A DNA stretch of 64,000 nt. It comes from Coriobacteriia bacterium. GTDB taxonomy: Bacteria > Actinomycetota > Coriobacteriia > Anaerosomatales > PHET01. The stretch covers positions 182,949 to 246,948 of the forward strand of contig JAXMKZ010000051.1 of NCBI GenBank assembly GCA_034370385.1. Reading direction: 5' to 3'. Below are positions 49,201 to 57,200 of the stretch, one piece after another. The first letter of the stretch is position 1. Each line of letters begins with the position of its first letter. Both the position numbers and the translations under genes were made by a program. The notes under the pieces are model-generated. The model had not been told where the DNA came from and ran no database searches. It was given only the letters and a program-made list of their open reading frames with translations.

Positions 49201-50211
49201 GCAGTGACCGACGACGACACGGGTCTGAACGTGTCGGACACCAAGCTCGTGTTGAAGAGGGGGAGCAGCGTCGTGCAGAACGTCACGAGTCCGGATGGTG
49301 TGTTCGCCTTCGAGCTCGAGGCGGGCACTTACGCCGCAACGCTGTCGTCGCCCGGGTACGTCACCAAGAGCACCTCGATCGTCGTTGTCGCAGGCCTCGA
49401 GTCGGCCATGCCTGACCTGAAGCTCAACGTCTCTGAGTTCAAGCCGTACGGGATGGGCCGGGTCTTCGGCAACTACACGACGTGGAAACAGCAGGCCACC
49501 TGGAACCCGGACAAGCCCAGCAAGCCTGACGAGCTCGACTGGGTCCTCGAAACGCCGAAATATGCCGACGATCCGACCTACAAGTCGATTGAGGAGATGG
49601 AATTCGAGTCGTTCTTCGTCGACGTGTGGTGGGGCAGGTTCAAGTACCGCCTGAATATGCAGTACCAGGATGTCGGCCTGAACCGCTACGTCAGGACGGT
49701 GTCACTCGCCTACATCCCCGAGCGCTTCTTCTACGACCGCGTGTCGACATCGGCGGCCGAGGAGGACCCGTTCGCCGAGTTCGCGACGGTCGAGGGGTTC
49801 CAAAGCCCGACCGGCTACACGTTCAGCCCGTTCTGGACGAACCTCAAGCTCGAGGGGGTCCGCATCGAGGACGATGTCACCAACGAGTACGTCGTCAACA
49901 AGCGCATGTACGAGGTGATGGCCCAGCAGCAGGTCATGAACGGCTCCTACGTGTACGTGTTCCTGCCGTCGGACCTCGCGTACAGCAAGCCGGTGAAGTG
50001 GACGAACCAGGTCGTGCGCATCTACGGTGAAGTAGGAACCATCGATCCTGGGGGAGCGTTCAACTCCTCGCCGTTCCACGACATCCAGTTGAACATGCCC
50101 GGGCTTCACACGGCTACCGGCTACTACCGTATCCAGTTCGTCTGGGACGTGGGTGCCAACACGATCCGCGTCGAGCCGTGCGAGTTCGGCTACCCGACCG
50201 GGGTGTACTAG
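46276..50211 (+). CDS. Large multidomain secreted protein (FlgD-like, propeller-like, CARDB and carboxypeptidase-regulatory-like domains)
   Basis: The 1311-aa product has a signal peptide (~1-33, S-R-A-A-G-A). Two FlgD/Ig-like domains follow (~38-135 and ~140-245, each with L-G-T/V...W-D-G-R/T-R...D-G/V-Y-R/S). A propeller-like region with repeated S-P-D/S-D-G strands (~250-650) is next, then a CARDB-like domain (~660-775, P-D-V-Q-I-D-L..W-G-S-A-V-D-V-E-V-L-V-R-N-T-G), three carboxypeptidase-regulatory-like domains (~800-1070) and an unrecognised ~240-residue C-terminal domain. There is no sortase signal or cell-wall-binding repeat. It is probably surface or extracellular; the function is unknown. 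The start is ATG 46276, with an SD-like ctggggga; a TATATA box at 46193-46198 may be its -10. Confidence 0.72.
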   Translation: MTHSPRGHARIALAFACLVVALSIPSRAAGATVSEVRVTPAVFSPAIAPKKATLSFRLSANTRVIVRVYNSSGSGKRLYLGTLGAGARRFVWDGRRTDGRLVTDGVYRFTVARATSSGSPISPYLATADVTVDTKKPIVNVVSVAPRTISPAIEESLTIEFRPYDGVGSGRTVSATLQVLNEAGSVVAVVPVGTVPAAGRAYARWDGTRTGGGDVPVGKYSLRVRCVDRAGNVGVSPTESVWVNELGRIHRYSELGTTGYWGIVRMDVSPDGHTHMVFNDGKTDQVIYRQLDRYGNTMVGPHILAKAPDRMDDSAIPDVATSPDGGAYVVWRGYRYDSKGRKLSGRAFWLARIERSGRIAWVKNIADMTGSVYPSSPSENIRADVGPDGIVHLVCAKVSRPSGIFYASYRPDGNAMMPWTEVASSSRSGDNVYPNVQVDSQNRVHIVWQSSMGQTSVTSKELYYSRLVFSTVGDRQNPADGTISQRRLTSGWGTKGSVNWAPELASGSDGSLHIAWIYRDSGANRRVMYTKLGADGTKVGADKTVAITSGVGATVAGAQRPCVVSTAGCAQVVFSATPKGTSGGRIGVVRVPVSAIGVVGTPVLLTNAGSTLASRDLLGGVGTGPDGRLRVTYDAHQRYASGTVYYSPAYVDQALDEKANDPSRPDVQIDLGHFGTDSSRRPPRWGSAVDVEVLVRNTGWVRSPGGQLVLENRGVEIDRESFGALDVEQARPVSLRWTVPETTSSVEVLTVRVIPSDAATQTTTDNDVVSGAVFIELPPTDAGIVTSLYDETLDEAHDDWWPVYEGSGTLSGTTTTGTPVSITDGTASSNKYFPRVPLGTYSVSVSAPGHVNSPPHPQTVTVARDAADPYRIVVTPAQAFKMYLNRWGGIVGDVRSTDGSPVVNARLALDPSARTTTTVGAGADYTLRRVPSGEYRIRVRAQNHKRMILDHTVTAGVTQTVPIRMERTTKGYLEGAVTDDDTGLNVSDTKLVLKRGSSVVQNVTSPDGVFAFELEAGTYAATLSSPGYVTKSTSIVVVAGLESAMPDLKLNVSEFKPYGMGRVFGNYTTWKQQATWNPDKPSKPDELDWVLETPKYADDPTYKSIEEMEFESFFVDVWWGRFKYRLNMQYQDVGLNRYVRTVSLAYIPERFFYDRVSTSAAEEDPFAEFATVEGFQSPTGYTFSPFWTNLKLEGVRIEDDVTNEYVVNKRMYEVMAQQQVMNGSYVYVFLPSDLAYSKPVKWTNQVVRIYGEVGTIDPGGAFNSSPFHDIQLNMPGLHTATGYYRIQFVWDVGANTIRVEPCEFGYPTGVY

Positions 50212-50335
50212 GTTTGCGAGCCCGCCCGGGCGACGTGGGCTTGCTCGTACGTGGTACAATCGCACGTCCGAACGTGCGTCGTGACCAGCGGCGCACGTGC
50301 TCGTGCGCGTTCAATACGACGTGTCTGGAGTGACG

Positions 50336-50974
50336 ATGGCAACGCAACCCCTCTTCACCGCTGACGACGACCGCGACGCCGTCGCCGCGCGAGCGATCGC
50401 CGAGCCCAAGGTGCTGGCGGCGGCTGTCGACGCCCTGTCGGGCGACAGCCGTCGCACCCGCCAGTTCGCGGCCGATGTCGTACACGAGGTCTCGCTGCTG
50501 GACCCGACCAAGCTCAAGGGATACGCGGTCGAGCTGGCCGATGCGCTTCACCGACCCGAGTCTCAGACGCGCTGGGAGGTTCTCGGCACGTTCGAGGAGC
50601 TGGTCGGTGTCGATGCTCGACTCGTGGACAAGGCCCTTCCCGGCGCAGAGACCGCCCTGCACGACGAGGACTCCGGTGTCGTGCGGTTGGCCGCCTTCAG
50701 GTTGCTCGCGACGTATGGCGCGACCACGGCGCATCGGTCGGACCGCGTGTGGCCGCTCATCGCCGAGGCCGTGCGCTGCTACCACGGGGATGATGAGTTC
50801 CCCGCCATGCTCTCGAGCCTCTATCGCCTCGTGAGCGGGAACGCATCTGACGCGGTCAAGTTGGCTGCAGCTGACCTCATGGCGTTTGACGCCGAGAGCG
50901 GCAAAGGGCTGCTCAAGCGCCGCGCCTCCAAGATCGTCGCCTGCGCACCGAAGACCCGCCGACGCAAGAAGTAG
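50336..50974 (+). CDS. Hypothetical HEAT-like repeat protein
   Basis: The 212-aa soluble helical protein is built of repeated ~35-residue segments (A-V-D-A-L-S-G-D-S-R-R-T-R-Q-F-A-A-D-V-V; P-E-S-Q-T-R-W-E-V-L-G-T-F-E-E-L-V; D-S-G-V-V-R-L-A-A-F-R-L-L-A) that look like HEAT/armadillo repeats. It ends in a strongly basic tail (K-T-R-R-R-K-K) that may bind nucleic acid. ATG 50336 follows the SD ggag. TACAAT at 50255-50260 may be its -10. The next gene overlaps by 1 nt. Confidence 0.65.
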   Translation: MATQPLFTADDDRDAVAARAIAEPKVLAAAVDALSGDSRRTRQFAADVVHEVSLLDPTKLKGYAVELADALHRPESQTRWEVLGTFEELVGVDARLVDKALPGAETALHDEDSGVVRLAAFRLLATYGATTAHRSDRVWPLIAEAVRCYHGDDEFPAMLSSLYRLVSGNASDAVKLAAADLMAFDAESGKGLLKRRASKIVACAPKTRRRKK

Positions 50975-51462
50975 TGACCGTGAAGGGCGAGCGCGTCCCG
51001 GACGAAGCTCCCGGCGCTCCCGAAGCACCCTGGGACGGCATCGAGCGGCGGAGCGGGATCAAGCGCCGCAGGCGTCGCGTGTACCGATTCGTCGACCGCA
51101 GAAGCGGGTTCGATCGCCGACGTCGGTACCCGGTTCTGGGGACCATGCGCGATCATCCGTGGACCCTGGTCGTTCTTCTCGTGCTGCTCAATCTCCTGTC
51201 GCTTCTGGACGGCGCGTTCACCGCCGTCGAGCTGGCGTTCGGCTTGGCCGCCGAGGGCAACCCCATCTTGAACGCAGCGGTGCAGCGGAGCCCTTGGCTT
51301 GCCGTGGCGGTCAAGATCGGCGCCATGATCGTGGTGACCTACGTCATCTGGCACGGCCGACGCAAGCGCATCATCCTCGTCTTGGCGTTGCTGTCCCTCG
51401 CGCTGTTCGGCGCGGTCGTCGCCTACCACTGGGGGACGTTTTGGGGCATGGGCTGGATCTAG
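50974..51462 (+). CDS. DUF5658-like small membrane protein
   Basis: The 162-aa protein has a basic, Arg-rich cytoplasmic N-terminus (~1-60, with G-I-E-R-R-S-G-I-K-R-R-R-R-R). Three hydrophobic helices (~65-82, ~107-124 and ~131-150) follow with short loops, matching the layout of DUF5658. No catalytic motif is visible. The GTG start overlaps the upstream HEAT-like gene by 1 nt, suggesting co-transcription. It converges with the DltX-like microprotein across 23 nt. Confidence 0.62.
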   Translation: MTVKGERVPDEAPGAPEAPWDGIERRSGIKRRRRRVYRFVDRRSGFDRRRRYPVLGTMRDHPWTLVVLLVLLNLLSLLDGAFTAVELAFGLAAEGNPILNAAVQRSPWLAVAVKIGAMIVVTYVIWHGRRKRIILVLALLSLALFGAVVAYHWGTFWGMGWI

Positions 51463-51485
51463 CAGCGGTCACGGGCCGACTGCGC

Positions 51486-51608
51486 CTAGAAATCGACGTA
51501 GATGAAGTCGCTCGCGCCCGACGCGAACAGCGCCACGGCGACAAGCAGTGCAGCCCAAGCGATGCCCCAGCCGATGTCTGCGAGCGTCTCGCGGACGCGT
51601 TTGCTCAC
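51486..51608 (-). CDS. DltX-like 40-aa microprotein with FxYxxF C-terminus
   Basis: Positions 51608 to 51486 encode 40 aa: an N-terminal amphipathic/charged stretch (M-S-K-R-V-R-E-T-L-A-D-I), one hydrophobic helix (~13-31) and the terminal motif F-I-Y-V-D-F. DltX, the partner of the MBOAT protein DltB, ends in the same F-x-Y-x-x-F motif; its tyrosine is reported as an acyl-carrying intermediate. The start overlaps the upstream MBOAT stop region by 2 nt spacing, with an SD ggaggga just upstream of GTG 51608. It is too short for ordinary ORF calls, but the SD, the neighbour and the motif make it convincing. Confidence 0.75.
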   Translation of the reverse strand: MSKRVRETLADIGWGIAWAALLVAVALFASGASDFIYVDF

Positions 51609-51609
51609 G

Positions 51610-52893
51610 TCACATCCCTCCCACGGTCAGCCGCTGCAGCATGAGCCAGAACCGATCGACGGGCATGGCGAACAGCCCCCACCCGAGCGTCACGAGCGCG
51701 AAGGTGACCGCGGTTCCGAACGCACGGCCGGTGAGCTCACGGAAACGCGACGTCGCGCGCGCGGATTCGCTCTCGGGGTCACGGGGGCCCGCCAGACGCG
51801 GCCGCACCGCGCGTGTCCACAGGCGATAGCCCGCGACAAGGACGCCGTGATAGAGCCCCCACGCCAGGAAATGCCACTCGGCGCCGTGCCAGATGCCCGA
51901 GACCGCGAACGCGGCGATGATGTTGAACAGCTGGCGCGGCAGCGAGCAGCGGCTGCCACCGAGCGGGATGTAGACGTAGTCACGGATCCACGACATGAGC
52001 GACATGTGCCAGCGGCGCCAGAACTGGGCGATGTTTCGGGCGAAGTAGGGGCGCGCGAAGTTCTCGGGCACGGTGATGCCGAACAGCCGCGCGGATCCGA
52101 TGGCGATGTCGCTGTAGCCGGAGAAGTCGAAGTAGATGCGCAGCGAGTAGGCGACGAGGGCGACGGCGATCTCGCCTCGGGTGGCGAAATCGACCGCGTC
52201 GTTCGTGGCCAGCAGCGCGATCCACAGCGTGAGCGTGTCGGCGATGACCACCTTCTTGGCCAGGCCGATGAGGATGCGGGTCACGCCGACCCCGACGTCA
52301 TCGGCGTTCGCACGCGCTTCGCGGACCTGCGCGCTGAAGCCTTGGAAGCGCTTGATGGGGCCCGCAACAAGCGTAGGCGCGAAGAACGCGAATCCGAGGA
52401 AGTCGCCGACGCCGTGGCGGGGGATCGTGCCGCGACGTGAGTCCACGAGGTAGTGGACGAACTCGAACGTGAAGAACGAGATGGCGAGGGGCACGCGCAC
52501 GTCCTCGACGCCCGGCAGTCCACCGGCTGTAGGGCTTGCTGGAGCACCCGTCAGCAGCGGCAGTTCCGTGGGCCCGCCCGGCAACGCGAGCACCGTCTGG
52601 ACAATCAGCGGGCCGTACTTATAGACGGCGAGCAGCCCCAGCGTGACGACGAGACCTGCGGCCAGGCCCCACCCGCGCCCGCGCGGCACCAGACTGCGCG
52701 CAGCCACACCGGCGAACACGTACACGAGAGCCACTTCGAGGGCCAGAATGCCGACGAACGCGGGCGAGAAGTACCAGTAGAACACCGCCCCCGTGGCAAA
52801 CAGCCACCACGGCTTTGCCCGCATCGGCAGGGCGCGGAACACAAGGGCGGCCACGGCAAGCCCGATGAAGTAGCCGACCTCGCTGAAGATCAT
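51610..52893 (-). CDS. MBOAT-family O-acyltransferase (DltB/AlgI-like)
   Basis: The 427-aa polytopic protein has the MBOAT hallmarks: F-W-R-R-W-H-M-S-L-M-S-W-I-R-D-Y-V-Y-I-P-L-G-G and the catalytic His in S-G-I-W-H-G-A-E-W-H-F-L-A-W-G-L-Y-H-G. It has about ten helices. Such proteins pass an acyl group across the membrane to envelope polymers. The true start is ATG 52893 (the earlier frame is a shadow of the SGNH gene); it overlaps the SGNH gene by 4 nt. With the microprotein downstream and the SGNH protein upstream it forms a three-part acylation cassette. No dltA or dltC lies in the window, so the acyl donor is probably not D-alanine. Confidence 0.88.
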   Translation of the reverse strand: MIFSEVGYFIGLAVAALVFRALPMRAKPWWLFATGAVFYWYFSPAFVGILALEVALVYVFAGVAARSLVPRGRGWGLAAGLVVTLGLLAVYKYGPLIVQTVLALPGGPTELPLLTGAPASPTAGGLPGVEDVRVPLAISFFTFEFVHYLVDSRRGTIPRHGVGDFLGFAFFAPTLVAGPIKRFQGFSAQVREARANADDVGVGVTRILIGLAKKVVIADTLTLWIALLATNDAVDFATRGEIAVALVAYSLRIYFDFSGYSDIAIGSARLFGITVPENFARPYFARNIAQFWRRWHMSLMSWIRDYVYIPLGGSRCSLPRQLFNIIAAFAVSGIWHGAEWHFLAWGLYHGVLVAGYRLWTRAVRPRLAGPRDPESESARATSRFRELTGRAFGTAVTFALVTLGWGLFAMPVDRFWLMLQRLTVGGM

Positions 52894-54065
52894 GGCGCAC
52901 CGCCAACGGTTGCCGAGGTCTCGGCCCAGAGCGACTCGGCGGCGGCGCGCGTGCCGCTGGCGGTGGTGTGGCTGATGTCGATGAAGTCGGCCGTGCGCCA
53001 CGCCCGCGCGTCGTTGAGGTCGACGAAGCGCAGGCCGTGGCGCTCCACCGCCCGGCGCATCGCTGCGACGTTGCGGGAGAGACGTGCCTCGTCGAGATAG
53101 TCGTAGGACGCCAGTGCCGCCACGTTGAGCGGCGCGAGGAAGACCACCGCGGTGGCGTCACGGGCCGCGAGGTCGGCTGCGAGCACCTCGAGCGCAGCGA
53201 GTTCCGCATCGCCGGGTTCCAGTTCGAACTCAGCGTCGCCCGCCCACTCTTCTGCGAGCAGGGTCTGCTCGTCGGGCGCAAGGTCGTCGAAGGAGCCGGC
53301 AGTCGTCGGCTCCTCGTCCCACGTACCCAGCGTGAGCTCCTCCCACTGGTCGTGCAGGCGCTCGTCAGGCGCCGCGCCCAGCAGGCGCGAGGCGAGCACA
53401 TCGCGCATCCCATACAGGCGCCAGATGCGCCTCAGTGCGCGGTCGGCCGCGCCGGTCACATCGAAGGCGGGTGTGGGTTCGGTGAGCGTTGCCGCGGCTT
53501 CGGTGGGCAGCACGGGCTCGCCCAGGAGGCGCGGGAGTTCGGGGAAGCGGCGCGTCACGCCGCCGCGCGCGGCTGGGCTGAACGTGCGGTAGGTGATCTG
53601 TACGAAGACGACGTCGGCGTCGCGTGCTGCCGCCCGGGCGAGGGTGCCGGTGTCGGCCACCAACTGGCCGTTGAAGGCGAGGTTCACGACGACCGATTCT
53701 TTGCCGCGCTCACGTGCGATCTGCGCCCATCGTGCGGGCAGCGTCTGTTCGCCGTCGGCAAGGCCGTCGCCCCACGTGGGCGAGGCGCCCACGAACGCGA
53801 CGACCGGGGCGGATCCCGGTGCCGCTTCGCGCACGGTCTGCAGGGCCATAGGCACGGCCGAGGACGGCAGCGCCTCGGGGGCCCGCCAGCTCTCGTCGAT
53901 GTGCGGCTGCGGGCCAGCGGCCAGGATGGCGACGACGTCGACGAGCGCGAGTGTGGCGAGACAGACCGCTCCGCGTACGAGGAGCCGCCGCGCGCCTAAG
54001 GGCTCGCGGGGCGCACGGTGATGCGTCGGCGCGGCCTCGCGAGACCCTTCTCGGCTCCATGGCAT
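52890..54065 (-). CDS. SGNH/DltD-like extracytoplasmic acyltransferase partner
   Basis: The 391-aa protein has one N-terminal membrane anchor (~30-50) and an SGNH-hydrolase-fold domain. Block I reads V-G-A-S95-P-T-W-G-D (serine nucleophile; GAS rather than GDS), block III is in V-N-L-A-F-N-G-Q, and block V is D363-x-x-H366 (F-I-D-I-S-H). DltD and AlgX/AlgJ-type proteins of this fold complete MBOAT-driven polymer acylation outside the membrane. ATG 54065 has an SD about 13 nt upstream (ggaggcgg). It heads the cassette and diverges from the S8 protease gene. Confidence 0.85.
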   Translation of the reverse strand: MPWSREGSREAAPTHHRAPREPLGARRLLVRGAVCLATLALVDVVAILAAGPQPHIDESWRAPEALPSSAVPMALQTVREAAPGSAPVVAFVGASPTWGDGLADGEQTLPARWAQIARERGKESVVVNLAFNGQLVADTGTLARAAARDADVVFVQITYRTFSPAARGGVTRRFPELPRLLGEPVLPTEAAATLTEPTPAFDVTGAADRALRRIWRLYGMRDVLASRLLGAAPDERLHDQWEELTLGTWDEEPTTAGSFDDLAPDEQTLLAEEWAGDAEFELEPGDAELAALEVLAADLAARDATAVVFLAPLNVAALASYDYLDEARLSRNVAAMRRAVERHGLRFVDLNDARAWRTADFIDISHTTASGTRAAAESLWAETSATVGGAP

Positions 54066-54115
54066 CTTCACGCCGCCTCCACAACCTCCACTCCGCTGCC
54101 CTCTTTCACGTGACC

Positions 54116-54169
54116 GCCCAAGTGTGCCAGAGTGGGGAGCTGGACCGAAGGGGGCAGGTCCACTTGGGC
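54116..54169. other. Nested inverted repeats in the divergent gap
   Basis: GCCCAAGTG (54116-54124) pairs with CACTTGGGC (54161-54169), and inside it TGGACC (54141-54146) pairs with GGTCCA (54157-54162). The element sits between the SGNH gene (minus) and the S8 protease gene (plus). It could be an operator or a leader structure on either strand; it is not a tRNA. Confidence 0.3.
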
Positions 54170-54253
54170 GCGTTCGCGCGACCGACGTGCGACGGGTGAG
54201 GGCTCGACCGCACAGCACAGCCTCCGCAGATACCAGTCCGAGACGGGGGCAAC

Positions 54254-57200
54254 ATGGACGTTCGTCAGCATCCGCTTCATCGCTTAACTTCACGGTTTTG
54301 CTCGGTCGCGCTCGCGATTGCGCTCGCTGCGCCGACGTGTGCGCCGCCAGCTGAGGCCGCACCGAGGCCGACGGGTAGCCCGACGTCACGCTACACAGGC
54401 GTGGTTACGCGCGCTCAAGGCGCTTCGCCTCAGTTCGCGGCCAAGGGCCGTCCCGGCAAGCGCGTCGTGGCGCGATGGGCGCCGGGTGTACCCGACATTC
54501 AGATCGCGGCCGCCAGCGCACGCCTCGGGTTCGAGGTCGTCGCAGACGATGCGCAGCTGGGCGCCGTGCTCGTGGAGCCAGCCGATGACCGGATGAGCGC
54601 ACAGGAACTCGTTGACCTGCTGCTCTCGAGCCGGCTGGCGAAGTCGGCACGTGTCGAGCAGATCTACATGATTGCGGCTGCACGGCCCAACGACCCGCTC
54701 TTCGGGTCGCAGTACGCTCTTGAGAACACCGGTCAATCAGGTGGCACCCCTGGTGCGGATGTCGCGGCCAGGCTCGCCTGGGATCGCGGGACGGGTTCGA
54801 AGGACATGGTCGTCGCTGTCGTCGACACCGGTGTCGACATCGAGCACGAGGACCTCGCCGCGAACATATGGACCAACGAAGATGAGATTCCTGGCAACGG
54901 CGTCGACGACGACCGCAACGGTTACGTTGACGACGTCAACGGTTGGGACTTCTCGATGAACGATGCGACCGTGTACGACGCGGCCGACGGCGACCAGCAC
55001 GGCACGCACGTGGCGGGGATCATCGGTGCGGCCGGCAACAACGGCCTCGGCATCTCCGGCGTCAACCAGAGCGTCACGATCATGCCCGTGAAGTTCCTCG
55101 GCCCGTGGGGCGGCGGGGAGTACCAAGGTGCTCTCGCCATCCGCTACGCCGTCGACAACGGGGCCGACGTCATCAACTGCTCCTGGGGCGGCGGCCCTTC
55201 GGACGTCATCGGACGAGCGCTCGACTACGCGGCCGAGCACGGCGTTCTCGTCGTGTGTGCCGCGGGCAACTCGGCCACGGATCTGGACGCCCTCAAGGAC
55301 TTCGAGTTCTTCCCCGGCTCGTACGAGAGCACGGCCGTGCTCAACGTGGCGGCGACTGATCGGAACGACAAGCTGGCGAGCTTCTCAGACTATGGTTCCC
55401 GGTTGGTCGATGTGGCCGCGCCGGGCGTGGATGTCATGTCGACCTTGCCCTATGAGACCACCGCTCTTCTCGTGGACAAGATGCCGTACCGCATCGCGTA
55501 CCTTGCGTTCGCCCCTGAGGCTATCTCGCCGGCTGAGACCGGGCGTCAGGCGATCGTGCGGTCCATGGCGGAGCTCACAAGCGCAAAGGACGACCCCGTC
55601 CTGCTCGTGGACGACAGCATGCCGACGCTGACCAAAGAGATCGCAGGTGTCCGTCGGGGGTTCTACGCCGGCGCGCTCACGTCGAGCGGCTACACGAATG
55701 TGCGCACCTGGAACACGCAGGAGCAGGGTGCGCCGAAACCATCCGACCTTGAGGGCAAGGTGGTCGTCTGGTTCACAGGGTCCACAGCAGGTGGCTGGTA
55801 CCCGGAGCTGTGCATCACTGACGCCGAGCGTGCCGCTTTGGGAGCGTACCTCGACGGAGGCGGTCGCCTGCTCATGGCGAGCGGCGAGATCGGCACCGAC
55901 CTCGGTCTGTGGAGTGACCCCACCTGGTTCGCAAAGTACTTCCGCGCGCGCACCGTCATGTACGAGACCTGGGGTTACCAGCTGCGCGGCAAGCCCGGCA
56001 CCATCTTCGCTGGGCTCGCCGGCGAGCTTTCGCAGGCCTATCGGTGGCCTGACGGCGGGGAGACGAAGCGCTGGCCGACGGGCTGCGACTCCGTGGTTCC
56101 GGCAGACGCGTATGCCAGGCCGCTCGCGGCCATGGGTGGGTATGGAGAGCTCTCGGGAACGTCGATGGCGTCACCGGTGGTAGCGGGTGCAGCGGCGTTG
56201 CTGATGTCGCAGCAGGTGGCCGCAGACGCCGAGGACGTTCGGCTACGGCTCGAGAACACGGTCGATGAGCTCGCGAGCTTGCGTTCGCGCATCGGCTATG
56301 AGGGCCGCATCGATGCGGCTGCGGCTGCGGGGGCGTATCTGGGCCGCCCCGCGTCACTTGAGCCCACCGCTGGCGTTCGTCCGCTGCGCGCCGGCAGCGC
56401 GCAGACGGCGAGCTGGAAGATGCCGCGTGGCGCCTCGCCCGACGCGACGTTCGAGGTGCAGCACGGACTCCCGGTCACCGCGCTGAATGAGGGATTTGAG
56501 GCGGGCGGCGTCCCCGTGCGTTTCACGACTCCCGTCGGTGCCCGTCCGTGGTACGTGACGAATGACCCGGCGCTCGTGCACTCGGGCGGGAGTGCGGTGC
56601 GGAGCACCTCGATGCAACCGGCAGGTTCCGTGGAGATTCTCCAGGAGATCCTTGAAGACTGGGGCGGGATCATCATCTGGTCGACAAGCGGCGTGGAGAC
56701 TTCGGCGGTGGAGGCGAAGGTCACCGTACCCGACGGTGGTGGCACGCTGTCGTTCTGGTGGAAGATGGACGCCCTCGATCCGTGGGGGGACTTCTTGGTC
56801 GATGGCGAGTACCGCGCGTTCATGTGGCCGCTGCCCGTTTCGTGGCGTCGCGTGGAGGTGAAGCTTTCGCCCGGCGAGCATACGCTCAAGTGGCAGGTCG
56901 CCAAGTTTTTCGGCGACTTCACCTACGGGAACGACTGCCTCGCCCTCGACGACGTGAAGCTTGTCGTGAACGAGTTCTCGACGGTGGCGACTGCGCCCGC
57001 GGGCGCGCGTTCGGCCACCTTCACCGTGCCGGTCGCTGACGCATCGGACACGGTTCTGCGAGTTCGGTCAAGGACCGCCACGCGCACGTCGCCCTGGGTG
57101 TACTCCAAGGGGCTGCGCGTATCATCCGATCTTCTCGCGCCTTCTACGCCTGTCGGCGTGACCGCGGCTGCGGGCAGCGACGGCCAGATCCGGCTCGCGT

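Noticed and set aside
54116..54169. tRNA-like nested hairpin
   Set aside because: It is only 54 nt, lacks the T-loop consensus and CCA end, and has two helices instead of a cloverleaf.
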